A stretch of DNA of 64,000 bases from Cytobacillus sp. NJ13 (GCA_030348385.1 JAUCFP010000006.1:4987501-5051500); one strand, 5' to 3'; numbered from the stretch's first letter, positions 19,392 through 30,220 are shown. The notes: a model not told the origin generated them from the letters alone. Numbers and translations are program-made.

Positions 19392-19916
19392 ATGAAAAAG
19401 CAGCGTCTGATAATGAGAACAATCATATTGCTTGTCCTTGGTGCTGCCGTGGCATATACGCTATACGCTAATTTTACGAAAGACAAGATTCAAAAGGTTG
19501 CCGTAGGAGAAAAGGCACCTGATTTTGTTCTAACAGACATGGATGGAAATAAACACCGGTTATCAGATTATGAAGGCCAGGGTGTTTTCCTGAACTTTTG
19601 GGGAACATGGTGCAAGCCCTGTGAGAAAGAGATGCCATATATGAACAACCAATATAAGCAATTTAAAGATGATGGTGTTCAGGTTTTGGCTGTCAATGTA
19701 GGAGAAACAGATTTGGCAGTTAATAAATTTTCTGAGCGTTACGATTTATCTTTCCCGATTGTCATTGATAAGAATACCCAGGTCCAATCAGCTTACGGGA
19801 TTAATCCTCTTCCTGCAACTTTCCTTATCGATAAAGACGGTAAGGTAGTCAAGTATATTACAGGAGAGATGACTGAAGATACGATCAAGAACTATATGGA
19901 ACAGATTAAACCATAA
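19392..19916 (+). CDS. resA: Thiol-disulfide oxidoreductase ResA
   Basis: Membrane-anchored thioredoxin-like protein (174 aa) that reduces the CxxCH of apo-cytochrome c outside the membrane so heme can be attached. An N-terminal anchor lies at about residues 9-27, followed by a thioredoxin fold with the active site WCKPC (C74, C77) and the cis-Pro loop NPLPATFLI. First gene of resABC. A TATAAT near 19281 could be its -10. Confidence 0.96.
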   Translation: MKKQRLIMRTIILLVLGAAVAYTLYANFTKDKIQKVAVGEKAPDFVLTDMDGNKHRLSDYEGQGVFLNFWGTWCKPCEKEMPYMNNQYKQFKDDGVQVLAVNVGETDLAVNKFSERYDLSFPIVIDKNTQVQSAYGINPLPATFLIDKDGKVVKYITGEMTEDTIKNYMEQIKP

Positions 19917-19936
19917 GTTACGGGGAGTTTTTATAT

Positions 19937-21568
19937 ATGAAAGAAGTAAAATGCGACTGCGGCCATGTTAACCCCATAGGTACGATACTATGTGAGTCTT
20001 GCGGCAAGGTATTGGAAGAAAAAGAAAAAGATAAGAAGCTTCTGGATATGCGGTATGAAGGAAGTGCACGCCGTTCGCAAACCTATAATAAAACGATAAT
20101 TGATAAGATTTGGAATTTCTTCTCATCTGTAAAGGTTGGAGTCTGGCTGATTGTAATAACACTGATTGCTTCAGCCCTTGGAACAATTCTGCCTCAGGAA
20201 ATGTATATTCCGCCGATCATGCCTGCTGAAGAATATTACGAAGATCAATATGGCTGGATAGGTAAATTATACTATGATCTGGGATTTCATAACCTTTACA
20301 GCTCATGGTGGTATTTGATTTTAATTGCCTCAATCGGCATATCGCTTGTGATATGCAGTCTGGATAGGGTTGTCCCTTTGTACAGGGCTCTAAAAAAACA
20401 GAGGGTAAGCCGTCATGAAAGCTATCTGCAGCGCCAGCGGGTCTTTGGAGTGTCAAAGGCAGAAGATACTGATCAGGCATTTACAATGGCAAAAGAAAAA
20501 TTAAAATCCAAGAAATACAGCATCAGAGAAGAGGATGGAAACATCCTTGCCGAGAAGGGACGTTTCTCAAGATGGGGCCCATACGTTAATCATGTAGGAC
20601 TTATCATATTTTTAATCGGCGGAATGCTGCGTTTTGTACCAGGCATGTACGTTGACAAAATACTTTGGATCCGGGAAGGCGAGACAAAGGTTATCCCTGA
20701 AACCAATGGACAATACTACCTTAAAAATGATGGCTTCATCCTTGAAATGTACGATAAAGAGAAAGATAAAGAAGTGTTTGAAGAAGCGATTGATAAAGCA
20801 GGGATGGTAGCAAAAAATTATCAGTCCAATGTGACTCTTTATAAAAAACAGGGAGATACAGTTGCAGGGGAAGAGGCTGATCTCGCGAAAGTTAAGGACT
20901 ATGAAATTAAGGTAAATAAACCTTTGAAGTTTGAAAAATTTGCATTATACCAAGTAGATTATAAGCTTAATGAGCTTAACAAAATGTCCTTTGCCCTGAC
21001 AAATAAAAAAACGGGTGAAGAATATGGTGATTTAACAGTCGACCTGAATGATCCTCAGGATGTTTATGATCTAGGAAATGGCTTTAAAGCGGAAGTTGTC
21101 AGCTATTTTCCCGATTTTGAATTTGATGAAAATGGGGAACCGATTACAAAGTCCAGAGTTCCTAATAATCCTGCCTTTGTTTTTAAAATGTTTACTCCGG
21201 ATAAGCCAGATGGAGAAATTAGCTTTGTTGCAATCCGGCAGACAATTGAACCTTTTGGCGATAATGAATATAAGATGGCATTTAAAGGCATAGATACTAA
21301 AAATGTATCGGCTCTGACTGTCCGAAAAGATTTGACCCTATGGATTATCGCATTGGGCGGTGTTATTTTCATGATAGGTGTTGCACAAGGGTCTTATTGG
21401 AATCATCGAAGAATCTGGCTGCGCCGTGTCAATGGAGAAGTGTGGGTAGCCGGACACACTAACAAAAACTGGCATGGACTTAAAAGGGAAATAGAAGCAG
21501 CATTGGACGGAACCGGAATTAAGGTGCCGGAAGACCAGCTGCAAGATCAAAGTGAAAAGAAAGGCTAA
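19937..21568 (+). CDS. resB: Cytochrome c biogenesis protein ResB
   Basis: Membrane protein (543 aa), half of the ResBC system II cytochrome c synthase that exports heme. The N-terminus carries a CDCGH...CESCG zinc-ribbon-like tetrad (residues about 5-22). Membrane segments then flank a large extracellular domain, with one more segment near residue 480. Gap to resA is 20 nt and to resC 12 nt. Confidence 0.95.
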   Translation: MKEVKCDCGHVNPIGTILCESCGKVLEEKEKDKKLLDMRYEGSARRSQTYNKTIIDKIWNFFSSVKVGVWLIVITLIASALGTILPQEMYIPPIMPAEEYYEDQYGWIGKLYYDLGFHNLYSSWWYLILIASIGISLVICSLDRVVPLYRALKKQRVSRHESYLQRQRVFGVSKAEDTDQAFTMAKEKLKSKKYSIREEDGNILAEKGRFSRWGPYVNHVGLIIFLIGGMLRFVPGMYVDKILWIREGETKVIPETNGQYYLKNDGFILEMYDKEKDKEVFEEAIDKAGMVAKNYQSNVTLYKKQGDTVAGEEADLAKVKDYEIKVNKPLKFEKFALYQVDYKLNELNKMSFALTNKKTGEEYGDLTVDLNDPQDVYDLGNGFKAEVVSYFPDFEFDENGEPITKSRVPNNPAFVFKMFTPDKPDGEISFVAIRQTIEPFGDNEYKMAFKGIDTKNVSALTVRKDLTLWIIALGGVIFMIGVAQGSYWNHRRIWLRRVNGEVWVAGHTNKNWHGLKREIEAALDGTGIKVPEDQLQDQSEKKG

Positions 21569-21580
21569 GGAGGAATCTGA

Positions 21581-22762
21581 GTGGTTACAATAAGCAGCAA
21601 TTTACTATACACAGCTTTTATCCTTTATTTAATTGCTACTGTCTTTTTTGCTGGCTCCATAAAGGATAAGAAAAATACAAACAAAGGGCCAAACAAATGG
21701 GCAGCAATTGGATTATGGATTACGATTATCGGATTTGCTGCACAGCTCGGCTACTTTATTACGAGATGGATTGCAGCCGGACATGCGCCTGTCAGCAACT
21801 TATTTGAATTTACAACATTCTTTGGAATGTCGCTTGTAGGTGCTTTTATTATTATTTACTTAATTTATAAAACACCTATTTTGGGAGTCTTTACGCTTCC
21901 TGTTGCGGTCCTTATGATCGCTTATGCAAGTATGTTTCCGAGGGAAGTTTCACCGCTGATCCCGGCTTTGCAGAGTGATTGGCTTCATATTCACGTTACA
22001 ACTGCGGCAGTTGGGCAGGCTATTTTGGCTGTAAGCTTTGCTGCAGGAATAATCTATTTGGTAAAATCAGTCGATCAAACCAAGCAAAGCAAACAGAGGT
22101 TCTGGCTTGAAGCCGTTATGTTTGGCTTGGTTTGTACACTTGGCTTTATCATTATAAGCTCAAGCTTTTCAGCTTCCGGCTACAAGGCCGAGTTTAACTG
22201 GATTGATAAGAACGGACAGGAAGCTGTTCTTGAGTATCATATGCCTGCTTTAACTGGTCCTAACGAGGGGCAGCTGATTACGGAAGGGAAATTTGAACCT
22301 CTGGCCGAAATGCCTGCAATTATCAATGCAAAAAAATTAAATACAGTTATATGGTCATTGGCTTCAGGTATCATTCTATATCTTGCCTTAAGATTGATTC
22401 TCCGAAAAAGGGTTGGAGCTGCGCTTCAGCCGCTTGCAAAAAATATTAATCTGGATTTGGTTGATGAGATCGGCTACCGTTCAGTATTAATCGGATTTCC
22501 GGTATTTACGCTCGGAGCTTTGATTTTTGCCATGATATGGGCACAAATCGCCTGGACTCGTTTCTGGGGATGGGATCCAAAGGAAGTATGGGCTCTTATT
22601 ACCTTTCTATTTTATGCTGCCTATCTTCACCTTCGCCTTTCAAAGGGCTGGCATGGTGAAAAGTCTGCGTGGCTTGCAGTAATCGGCTTTATCATTATCA
22701 TGTTTAACCTGGTTGCGGTAAACCTGGTCATTGCAGGATTGCACTCTTACGCCGGATCATAA
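21581..22762 (+). CDS. resC: Cytochrome c biogenesis protein ResC
   Basis: Heme-handling CcsA-type membrane protein (393 aa). The tryptophan-rich heme motif [14 protein letters not shown] is near residue 328, with conserved His residues in [13 protein letters not shown] and [17 protein letters not shown] start with AAGGAGG upstream. Pairs with ResB. Confidence 0.96.
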   Translation: MVTISSNLLYTAFILYLIATVFFAGSIKDKKNTNKGPNKWAAIGLWITIIGFAAQLGYFITRWIAAGHAPVSNLFEFTTFFGMSLVGAFIIIYLIYKTPILGVFTLPVAVLMIAYASMFPREVSPLIPALQSDWLHIHVTTAAVGQAILAVSFAAGIIYLVKSVDQTKQSKQRFWLEAVMFGLVCTLGFIIISSSFSASGYKAEFNWIDKNGQEAVLEYHMPALTGPNEGQLITEGKFEPLAEMPAIINAKKLNTVIWSLASGIILYLALRLILRKRVGAALQPLAKNINLDLVDEIGYRSVLIGFPVFTLGALIFAMIWAQIAWTRFWGWDPKEVWALITFLFYAAYLHLRLSKGWHGEKSAWLAVIGFIIIMFNLVAVNLVIAGLHSYAGS

Positions 22763-22764
22763 AT

Positions 22765-23092
22765 ATAAAAGCGGAAGCGCCTCGCTCACAAAGGAACGCA
22801 GACTAAGAACGCCACGTCCTGTAGCAACGTCTGCATGACCCCGAGTCCCTAGGAGCCGAAACAAGACAAACCGAAATGTGGAGGCGACTGCCCAGGGACG
22901 ACAAGCATAAGACGAGCCCTGCAAGAAGGTGTTCTTTCCTTCTGGAAGGGATTGGCTAGTCTTTCGTCCCTAGGAGCCGAAACTAGACAAGCTTGTGACC
23001 TCGAGGGGGTAGGCGCTCCTCTTAAAAGCTAACGCTTTTAATCGTGCGATGATTATGCTGTCGAAGCGTTCCTTGTGGAGCTAGACAGTTCT
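22765..23092. repeat. Interspersed repeat-like element between resC and resD
   Basis: About 330 nt of GC-richer non-coding sequence between resC and resD. It opens with AGCGGAAGCGCC and contains the complement-like AGGCGCTCC near 23010. It holds two copies of a 25-bp unit that begins GTCCCTAGGAGCCGAAAC (22845-22869 and 22966-22990, one mismatch). A hairpin TTTCCTTCTGGAAGG lies at about 22935-22949. Such GCGGAAGCGCC-type intergenic repeats are familiar to me from several Bacillus-like genomes. No ORF or protein similarity. Confidence 0.6.
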
Positions 23093-23204
23093 CAAAATTC
23101 AAAGATAAAAATTCTGATATTAAACATAAGCCTTCACTTCACAACAGTGGAGGCTTTAATTAAAGCTTTATTTATTTTTATTGAAGGTTAGGGGGATTTG
23201 GAAA

Positions 23205-23921
23205 ATGGAAAAACAAGTAAAAATTTTACTAGTGGATGATGAAGAAAGAATCCGCCGTTTATTAAAGATGTACCTTGAGCGTGAAAATTATTCCATTGAT
23301 GAAGCGGAAAATGGAAACCAGGCTTTATCAAAAGCTCTGGCAAATGATTACGATGTCATTCTTTTGGATTTAATGATGCCCGGCAAAGACGGCATTGAAG
23401 TCTGCAGAGAGCTGAGAGAGAAAAAAGCTACTCCTGTGATCATGCTGACAGCCAAAGGGGAAGAAGTTAACCGCGTACAGGGGTTTGAAGTGGGCACTGA
23501 TGATTACATTGTAAAGCCTTTCAGCCCTAGGGAAGTTGTGCTACGCGTGAAGGCATTATTGCGCAGGTCTTCTAAAACTACCTACCTTCAAACAGAAACA
23601 ACAGCAAAAGATGTAATCGTTTTTCCTCATCTAACGATTGATAATGATGCTCACAAAGTGTTGGCTGATGGGAAAGAAGTCAGTTTAACTCCAAAGGAAT
23701 ATGAACTTCTCTATTTCCTGGCAAAGGCACCGGATAAGGTTTTTGACAGGGAGCAGCTGCTTAAGGAAGTGTGGCACTATGAATTTTTCGGAGATTTAAG
23801 AACAGTCGATACACATGTGAAGCGCTTGCGTGAAAAATTAAATAAAGTTTCTGAGCAGGCTGCCAGAATGATTGTAACTGTTTGGGGAGTGGGCTACAAG
23901 TTCGAGGTTATCAATGAATGA
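23205..23921 (+). CDS. resD: Response regulator ResD
   Basis: OmpR-type regulator (238 aa) for respiration and oxygen-limited growth. The receiver has D11/D12, the phospho-acceptor D55 ([10 protein letters not shown]) and the KPF lysine. The winged-helix DNA-binding domain spans about residues 140-235 ([14 protein letters not shown]). ATG 23205 has AGGGGGA 8 nt upstream; GTG/ATG at 23181 is an upstream alternative. Separated from resC by the repeat, but next to its kinase. Confidence 0.95.
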   Translation: MEKQVKILLVDDEERIRRLLKMYLERENYSIDEAENGNQALSKALANDYDVILLDLMMPGKDGIEVCRELREKKATPVIMLTAKGEEVNRVQGFEVGTDDYIVKPFSPREVVLRVKALLRRSSKTTYLQTETTAKDVIVFPHLTIDNDAHKVLADGKEVSLTPKEYELLYFLAKAPDKVFDREQLLKEVWHYEFFGDLRTVDTHVKRLREKLNKVSEQAARMIVTVWGVGYKFEVINE

Positions 23922-25702
23922 TGCTCTTTAGGAGTGTTGCAGGTAAGCTATGGGGCACAATTCTTTTATTAGTTTCCTTTGTACTGCTGATATTAACAGT
24001 CATGCTGCTTGAATTTTTTGAGAATTACCATATAAATGAAACAGAAAAAGGATTATCGAATACCGCCCATAAAATAACCAGAATTCTAAAAGAGCATAAC
24101 CGTGAAGTCGGTTTGGAGATTTCCTGGGAACTTGTCGACGATGTTACAAAAGTAGTTATTATTAACTCGCCGAATGAGTACTACTATTCTCCCAACCATA
24201 CAGGTTCATTAAAACTCCCTATCTCCTACCTCACCGAGGAAGATGATTTAAAAGAAGTTCTCACGGAAGATAAGACTGTAAAAAAAGTAACATCCGTTAA
24301 TCCTGAGTATACAGACGTAGACGCAGATGACGACAGCAAGATTCTTATAATCGGAGTCCCTCTTGGAGGTGACAGCAGCAATGGGGCAGTCTTTATTTAT
24401 CAGTCCATTGAAGTCATGCATGAAACACTGCGTTCAACGACTAAGTTTATTTTGCTGGCTGCAGGAGTTGCCATTATTTTAACAACCATCTTTGCATTTT
24501 TCTTATCGACAAGAATTAATTCTCCGCTCAGAAAAATGAAAGAAGCTGCCTTTGAGGTCGCAAGAGGTAAATTTGATACAAAGGTTCCGATTCTGACTAA
24601 TGATGAGGTTGGCGAATTAGCCATGGCTTTTAATCAAATGGGCAGACAGCTGAAATTCAATATGAATGCTCTAAGCCAGGAAAAAGAACAGCTGGCAAGC
24701 ATTCTAAGCGGGATGGCTGATGGGGTTATCACCTTCAACCGGGATGGCACGATTCTCATCACAAATCCTCCTGCAGAGCGGTTTTTGCAAAGCTGGTTTT
24801 ATGAACTGGATGACATTGAGAATAATACAGAGGAAGTGCCATCCAAAGTCATGGAGCTTTTCCAGCTTGCTGTTAATACCGAGAAGGAGCAGATTGGCGA
24901 AATCTCTATACAAGGACGTTCCTGGGTAATAATCGTCAGCCCTCTTTATAATAATAAATATATAAGAGGAGCGGTTGCGGTTATCAGGGACATGACGGAG
25001 GAGCGTAAGCTTGATAAGCTCCGGAACGATTTTATAGCGAATGTTTCTCATGAATTAAGGACGCCGATTTCTATGATGCAGGGGTATAGTGAAGCGATTG
25101 TCGATGATATTGCCGGAACGGACGAAGAGAAAAAAGAGATGGCAAGTGTCATTTATGATGAATCCCTGAGAATGGGCCGGCTTGTGAATGAATTGCTGGA
25201 TCTTGCCAGAATGGAAGCCGGACATATTCAGCTGACAATGGAAGAAACTGAAGTGAATTCCTATCTGCAAAGAATTATCAGGAAGTTTCAGGGGCTGGCA
25301 AAAGAGAAGGAAATTAGTCTGGAACATGATCTGCAAAGCAAGGGTGTCCCTATTCAAATTGATCCGGACAGAATTGAACAGGTCATGACCAATCTGATTG
25401 ATAATGCCATCCGGCATACCCCTCAGAATGGAGAGGTAAAAGTGCTAGAAAGAAGTGATGAACGGGGACTGTTTATCGAAGTGAAAGATTCTGGCTCAGG
25501 GATTCCCGAAGAAGACCTGCCGTTTGTATTTGAACGCTTTTACAAAGCGGACAAAGCAAGAACAAGGGGCCGATCTGGAACTGGCCTTGGCCTTGCAATT
25601 GCAAAAAATATAATTGAAGCTCATAAAGGTCATATTACCGTTCAAAGCAAGACAGGACACGGTACGACATTTTCAATCTTTATCCCTCGAAATGAAGGAT
25701 AA
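23918..25702 (+). CDS. resE: Sensor histidine kinase ResE
   Basis: Membrane kinase (594 aa). Two membrane segments (about 10-32 and 165-188) frame an extracellular sensor, then HAMP, a PAS domain, a HisKA dimerisation domain with H378 in VSHELRTPI, and a HATPase domain ([30 protein letters not shown]). The ATG overlaps the resD stop by 4 nt. Confidence 0.96.
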   Translation: MMLFRSVAGKLWGTILLLVSFVLLILTVMLLEFFENYHINETEKGLSNTAHKITRILKEHNREVGLEISWELVDDVTKVVIINSPNEYYYSPNHTGSLKLPISYLTEEDDLKEVLTEDKTVKKVTSVNPEYTDVDADDDSKILIIGVPLGGDSSNGAVFIYQSIEVMHETLRSTTKFILLAAGVAIILTTIFAFFLSTRINSPLRKMKEAAFEVARGKFDTKVPILTNDEVGELAMAFNQMGRQLKFNMNALSQEKEQLASILSGMADGVITFNRDGTILITNPPAERFLQSWFYELDDIENNTEEVPSKVMELFQLAVNTEKEQIGEISIQGRSWVIIVSPLYNNKYIRGAVAVIRDMTEERKLDKLRNDFIANVSHELRTPISMMQGYSEAIVDDIAGTDEEKKEMASVIYDESLRMGRLVNELLDLARMEAGHIQLTMEETEVNSYLQRIIRKFQGLAKEKEISLEHDLQSKGVPIQIDPDRIEQVMTNLIDNAIRHTPQNGEVKVLERSDERGLFIEVKDSGSGIPEEDLPFVFERFYKADKARTRGRSGTGLGLAIAKNIIEAHKGHITVQSKTGHGTTFSIFIPRNEG

Positions 25703-25757
25703 AGGCGAGAAATGTGACGATTGTTCTTGATACACGGGAAACACTTAATTATAGGCT

Positions 25758-25797
25758 TAGGGAAGGAGATGCATGAAATTTCCTTCCCTATTTTTTT
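25758..25797 (+). terminator. Terminator after resE
   Basis: TAGGGAAGGA pairs with TCCTTCCCTA and a T run follows. Confidence 0.88.
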
Positions 25798-25902
25798 GAA
25801 ATTCTGTTCTAAGCAATAGGCCGGCCTTTTTGAAGGCAAGGGAGTAATCCTGTTCCCAAACAGGCTCTTGCGCTTTTCTGCAAAATAATAATATAGTTAA
25901 AC

Positions 25903-25929
25903 TGTAACTTTTTTTAGAGAAAGAACGAC
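25903..25929 (+). promoter_or_regulatory. Candidate ECF-type (sigma-X) promoter of sigX
   Basis: TGTAAC at 25903-25908 and CGAC at 25926-25929 are separated by 17 nt. This is the known ECF promoter pattern of Bacillus sigma-X/sigma-W, which fits positive autoregulation of sigX. Confidence 0.75.
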
Positions 25930-25956
25930 TATTTTATTGAACGGGGAGGGGAATCC

Positions 25957-26508
25957 ATGGACTCCGTTTTTGATGAACTTTATAAAAAATACCATCATGA
26001 CGTTTTTCAATTTCTTTTTTATATGGTCAAAAACAAGGAACTGGCTGAGGATTTAGTCCAGGAAGTCTATATAAGAGTATTAAAATCATATGAAAGGTTT
26101 GAAGGGAAAAGCAGCGAAAAAACATGGCTCTTTTCAATTGCGCGGAATGTTGCCATAGATTCCTTTCGCAAGCAAAAGGGATGGAAGCAAAGGATTATGG
26201 AGAAATTTGACTGGTCAACTCAGGAGGTAAAGGATGAGCTGCCCTTGCCGGAAGAAATTGCCGTGCAAAGGGAAGAGATTCAGCTGATCTATCGCTGTCT
26301 GGATTTATGCACCATTGACCAGAGGCTTGTCATAATTATGAGATATATACATGAACTCAGCATAAATGAAACAGCGGATTCGCTTGGCTGGACCGAAAGC
26401 AAGGTAAAAACAACCCAGCATCGTGCTTTAAAGGTGCTTAAAAAACATATGGAAGATTTTAAGGTAAAGGAGGGAATGGATAATGAAGGAATCAAAGTGG
26501 AGCGATGA
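25957..26508 (+). CDS. sigX: ECF sigma factor SigX
   Basis: Group IV sigma factor (183 aa) that controls cell-envelope charge and related genes in Bacillus. Region 2 has AEDLVQEVYIRVLKSYERF and TWLFSIARNVAIDSFRKQK; region 4 has an HTH near the C-terminus (SINETADSLGWTESKVKTT). It overlaps rsiX by 26 nt. The paired anti-sigma gene and the position after resE support sigX over other ECF factors. Confidence 0.93.
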   Translation: MDSVFDELYKKYHHDVFQFLFYMVKNKELAEDLVQEVYIRVLKSYERFEGKSSEKTWLFSIARNVAIDSFRKQKGWKQRIMEKFDWSTQEVKDELPLPEEIAVQREEIQLIYRCLDLCTIDQRLVIIMRYIHELSINETADSLGWTESKVKTTQHRALKVLKKHMEDFKVKEGMDNEGIKVER

Positions 26509-27742
26509 GCAGCTTCAGGAATTGCTGAGCCAAATGCCTAAAATTAAAGATGATCGTGATCCGAAAGACATTTATCAAGCCATCGAAATTAAGATGGGAA
26601 AGCAAAAAAACAGAACGTGGATCCTGCCATCTGTCGCAGCGGCTGCTGCATTGCTCCTGCTTTTTATTCTCGCCCCAAACCTTATGAGCTGGCAGGAGTC
26701 TGCCGATAAGCAGGTCGAATTGAAAGCGGACCGATCAACCTCATCAGAACAAATAACAAGTGAAAATAACACTATTCTGGAAGCAAAAGAGGAAGACTCT
26801 GAATTAATTGCTAAAGAAAAAGGCTCAGAAGAACAGGACCAGGCACAGCTGTCCACTGAGCCGGAAGCGGAAACAAATGATGAGATAAGCGAGAAGACAG
26901 TTGCATCAGAATCAAGCCCTACTGCCGTTTATGAAGAAGACTTGGCAGGGAAAGAGGTACTGACTTATGCGATTCCGGATAAGGATGCGCAAAATATTGT
27001 ACCCGTCAGTGTTTTAATTGATGAAGACCCTGCCAGGACGAAATTTGAACAATTTGAAGACACGATGAGCAGGCTTACCGAAGATGAATGGGGTTTAGAT
27101 GATTACTATCCTTTGAAGGCAAATTTCACCTATGATCAGGGAAATAAAATGTTAACTGTTAATGTGCCAGCGGATCATCCATATAGTATATCTTCCGCGA
27201 CAGAATTACTTTTAGAGAAGGTCTTGTCCAATATAATGAATAATCTTGATATAGAAAAGATTAACCTCATGACTGAAGGGGAAACCGGCATTGAATTTAG
27301 CCATTACGGATATAGAGAGGAATTTATCCCAGAAAATAGCAATGGTAACTTAATTTATTATTTCTTTTATCCAAATGGAGCAGATTCAACACCATTCCTG
27401 GTCCCGCTGAGAGAACAGCTCAATTCTATAAAAGATGCACTAATAGCCATGCAGCAAAACCGGACTGAAAGTAATTTACAGGCATCCATACCAGAAGATA
27501 TTGATTTTGAAACAGAAGAAATACAGGATGGCAAACTCTTAATCCGTTTTAATAATGAATCAGAAATAATTGATGATGAATCAACACTTCATGCGATTGA
27601 AGCAATACTTCTGACGGCAAAAGACTTTGATTTTGACACGGTGAAACTGGAAAATGCAGATGTTGATAAAATAGGCAAGTTTGACCTTACTGAAGAATTA
27701 AAGGTACCAATAGCAGCTAATAAACGAGATTTACCAAATTAG
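26483..27742 (+). CDS. rsiX: Anti-sigma-X factor RsiX
   Basis: Membrane-anchored regulator (419 aa) that holds SigX inactive. The N-terminal about 45 residues are cytosolic; a membrane segment follows (about 47-66), then an acidic Glu-rich linker and an extracellular domain. AAAGGAGGG lies 9 nt before the ATG. Low overall conservation is usual for this family; the call rests on position and topology. Confidence 0.88.
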   Translation: MKESKWSDEQLQELLSQMPKIKDDRDPKDIYQAIEIKMGKQKNRTWILPSVAAAAALLLLFILAPNLMSWQESADKQVELKADRSTSSEQITSENNTILEAKEEDSELIAKEKGSEEQDQAQLSTEPEAETNDEISEKTVASESSPTAVYEEDLAGKEVLTYAIPDKDAQNIVPVSVLIDEDPARTKFEQFEDTMSRLTEDEWGLDDYYPLKANFTYDQGNKMLTVNVPADHPYSISSATELLLEKVLSNIMNNLDIEKINLMTEGETGIEFSHYGYREEFIPENSNGNLIYYFFYPNGADSTPFLVPLREQLNSIKDALIAMQQNRTESNLQASIPEDIDFETEEIQDGKLLIRFNNESEIIDDESTLHAIEAILLTAKDFDFDTVKLENADVDKIGKFDLTEELKVPIAANKRDLPN

Positions 27743-27775
27743 AGAGGCGGCCCATGTGGCTGCCTTTTCTTTTTT
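27741..27775 (+). terminator. Terminator after rsiX
   Basis: AGAGGCGGC pairs imperfectly with GCTGCCTTTT, followed by T residues. Confidence 0.75.
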
Positions 27776-27959
27776 AGGGATAAAAATCCCTCAGGTCTGC
27801 ATAAAAACTATGCTGCTCGAAGTATACTAATAACTGTGCTTTTAAGAGCTTTATTGTTAATTGTTCTAAAAGAGTACAAGCTGTCATAGGGTGAAAGAGA
27901 GTGCGGTCAATGACAGGCACTCGTACGGATATTTCAGCTGACAACATAGGAGGAAAAGA

Positions 27960-28859
27960 ATGAAGGATTACATAAGGCGTTTCTTTATCGCAGGAATAAT
28001 GGCTCTTTGTGTGAGTCTGTTATTTCTGGGAGGGAAGCATTCTAAAGCTGCCGAGCCAAAAATTTCGGAACTGACAGAGCATTGGGTATGGCCTGCAGAT
28101 GGTGTCATTACAGATACGTTTGGGACAAGGGAAGGGCATCATAAAGGCATCGATATAGCTGGAGATTCCGGGTCTCCTGTTTATTCTGTTGACGCAGGAA
28201 TTGTGTCGAGGTCTTATTATTCCCAAACATACGGGAACGTGATATTCATTAAACATAACAACCAAACTGAAACAGTATACGCCCATCTGGATAAACGCTT
28301 TTCTGCTGAAGGCGAAAATGTTGTGCAGGGACAGAAAATCGGACTGATGGGAAGCACGGGTGACTCCTCAGGGGTGCATCTCCATTTTGAAATACATACG
28401 CAGGCATGGACAGCTGATAAAATAAATGCAGTTGATCCCTCTGTTGCATTTGGGATAGGAGAAGTTGGACAAGCTGTAAATACAGTGATTAAAGATGAAA
28501 ATGCGCGTGAAGTTTCTGCACAGCCGTCTAATTTTGAGTCAAGGAAAATAAAAAATGATTCCGAGGAAACATACCATATAGTTAAAACAGGGGAAACATT
28601 ATGGTCTATTGCTGCACACTATAATTTGCAGGCCGGGGATATTGCGGATTTAAATAATATTAATCCTCATAACATTTTTTCAGGTCAAAAGCTATTGATA
28701 AAACCCGAGAAATATAGAGAATACACTGTTAAACAGGGAGATACTCTATCTTCTATAGCGAAATTGCATGATACAACTGCAGAAGCAATCAAAGACTTAA
28801 ATAATGCTGATTCAGATATTATAAAAATTGGACAAATTCTAATCATTCGCAAAAAATAG
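27960..28859 (+). CDS. M23 metallopeptidase with two LysM domains
   Basis: Exported or anchored peptidoglycan-acting protein (299 aa). A signal or anchor segment covers residues 7-28. The M23 endopeptidase domain spans about 40-165, with zinc ligands in HHKGIDIA and HLHFE. Two LysM domains follow (about 202-247 and 251-298). All visible M23 zinc residues are intact, so it may cut cross-bridges. The good AGGAGG site precedes the ATG. Specific gene not recognised; spore or daughter-cell wall roles are both possible. Confidence 0.85.
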   Translation: MKDYIRRFFIAGIMALCVSLLFLGGKHSKAAEPKISELTEHWVWPADGVITDTFGTREGHHKGIDIAGDSGSPVYSVDAGIVSRSYYSQTYGNVIFIKHNNQTETVYAHLDKRFSAEGENVVQGQKIGLMGSTGDSSGVHLHFEIHTQAWTADKINAVDPSVAFGIGEVGQAVNTVIKDENAREVSAQPSNFESRKIKNDSEETYHIVKTGETLWSIAAHYNLQAGDIADLNNINPHNIFSGQKLLIKPEKYREYTVKQGDTLSSIAKLHDTTAEAIKDLNNADSDIIKIGQILIIRKK

Positions 28860-28928
28860 AAGAGAAATGATTGCACCGCTTTACTCCCTTAAAGTATAAT
28901 GGGTAAAAAAACTGGGGGAGTTTGAGAA

Positions 28929-29741
28929 ATGCTTACAGACTATCATAATCATCTCGAAAATGGGACGTTGAGCCTGGATTATTTAAAGAAATTCACAGAT
29001 GCTGCAGCCCAGAAAGGGATTGAGTCTTTTGGAATTTCAGAGCACGCATATCATTTCTATCAGACAGCAGACATCCTGCAGAATCCATGGGTAAACGAAA
29101 GGCGCTTTTATGATATGAAAGACTATGTGAATGTTTTTCATGAAGCGTGGAGCAATGACATAGATGTAAAGATGTCGATTGAAATGGACTACACGCCCGG
29201 CAAGCACGGTGAAATGGCGAAGTTTATTAATAGTTACTCATTTGACTATGTTATCGGATCCATTCATTGGGTTGGAGATTTTGGCATAGACCTGGCTGAA
29301 TTTAGAAAAGAATGGGATAAACGGGATCTATATGATGTATATCGAAAGTATTTTGATCAGGTGGTCACTCTTGCTCAGTCAAATTTATTCGATATTGTTG
29401 GCCATTTAGACCTCGTGAAAATTTTTAAATATGTGCCCCAGGACGAAGAATTTTTGCTGGAGCAATATGAACGTGCAGCCAGTGCGCTGGCAGAATCCAA
29501 GACATGTGTTGAAATCAGCACGGCTGGTCTGCGAAAACCAGTGGGGGAACTTTACCCGGACAGACGGCTTCTTCAGAAATGCCATGAAAAAAATATCCCA
29601 ATTGTTCTTTCGTCTGATGCGCACTTTCCTGAACATGTAGGTGCAGATTTTGAAAAAGCAATTGATTTAGCAAGAGAAGTGGGGTATCAGTCCATCATGA
29701 CCTTCTCAAAGGGAGAAAGAAAGGAATTTCCGCTTGGATAA
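28929..29741 (+). CDS. PHP-domain histidinol-phosphatase-like protein
   Basis: PHP-type phosphoesterase (270 aa) similar to HisK. Metal-binding residues are in DYHNHLE (H6, H8), SEHAYH, the SIEMDY stretch, GSIHWVGD, the VGHLDLVK block and SSDAHF. In relatives this enzyme dephosphorylates histidinol phosphate in the histidine pathway. No other his genes are near, so it may act on another phosphate ester. Confidence 0.85.
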   Translation: MLTDYHNHLENGTLSLDYLKKFTDAAAQKGIESFGISEHAYHFYQTADILQNPWVNERRFYDMKDYVNVFHEAWSNDIDVKMSIEMDYTPGKHGEMAKFINSYSFDYVIGSIHWVGDFGIDLAEFRKEWDKRDLYDVYRKYFDQVVTLAQSNLFDIVGHLDLVKIFKYVPQDEEFLLEQYERAASALAESKTCVEISTAGLRKPVGELYPDRRLLQKCHEKNIPIVLSSDAHFPEHVGADFEKAIDLAREVGYQSIMTFSKGERKEFPLG

Positions 29742-29742
29742 T

Positions 29743-29775
29743 ATATAAAGGATGGCATAATGCCGTCTTTTTTGT
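29743..29775 (+). terminator. Terminator after the PHP gene
   Basis: GGATGGCAT pairs with ATGCCGTC and a T run follows. Confidence 0.85.
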
Positions 29776-29892
29776 TATATCTAAAAAAACTGAAAGTGTA
29801 TTGGCATGGATTTAAACCTGACAGGTAAACATATCCCTTCACAGAATAACTTTTTTTCAGTATAATTAATCTGTATAAATAAATACGGTCTA

Positions 29893-30056
29893 TCTTCGGG
29901 GCAGGGTGAAATTCCCGACCGGCGGTGATGGGTCATTCTTGACTCTAAGCCCGCGAGCCTGAGAGCAGAGTTTTGAATAAAAAGCTTTGCGGTTAATTTG
30001 GGCAGGATTTGGTGCGATTCCAAAGCCGACAGTACAGTCTGGATGGGAGAAGATGG
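29893..30056 (+). ncRNA. FMN riboswitch (RFN element)
   Basis: Conserved RFN blocks are visible in order: TCTTCGGGGCAGGGTGAAAT, then CCCGACCGGCGGTGATG, AGCCCGCGAGCC, a variable arm, GGATTTGGTGCGATTCC, AAAGCCGACAGT and TCTGGATGGGAGAAGATGG. It senses FMN and controls the downstream riboflavin importer ribU. Confidence 0.95.
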
Positions 30057-30119
30057 AGGTTCTGCAGACGTTCAAAAAATGCAGGTTTTGAACGTTATTA
30101 AGCGTGCCTTTGCAACTCT

Positions 30120-30150
30120 CCCTCAAGTTATAATTGCTTGAGGGTTATTT
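30120..30150 (+). terminator. Expression-platform hairpin of the FMN riboswitch
   Basis: CCCTCAAG pairs with CTTGAGGG, followed by TTATTTATT. It lies between the aptamer and ribU and would stop transcription when FMN is bound. Confidence 0.85.
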
Positions 30151-30220
30151 ATTGCGAAGACATTTGCTTTGCTGAACCTTTCTTCTTTAGGAGAGATAGT
30201 CCTAAAAAGGAGAGAGGAAC

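Noticed and set aside
22765..23092. tRNA or rRNA fragment
   Set aside because: GC-rich with hairpins, but lacks T-loop and anticodon features; better described as an intergenic repeat.
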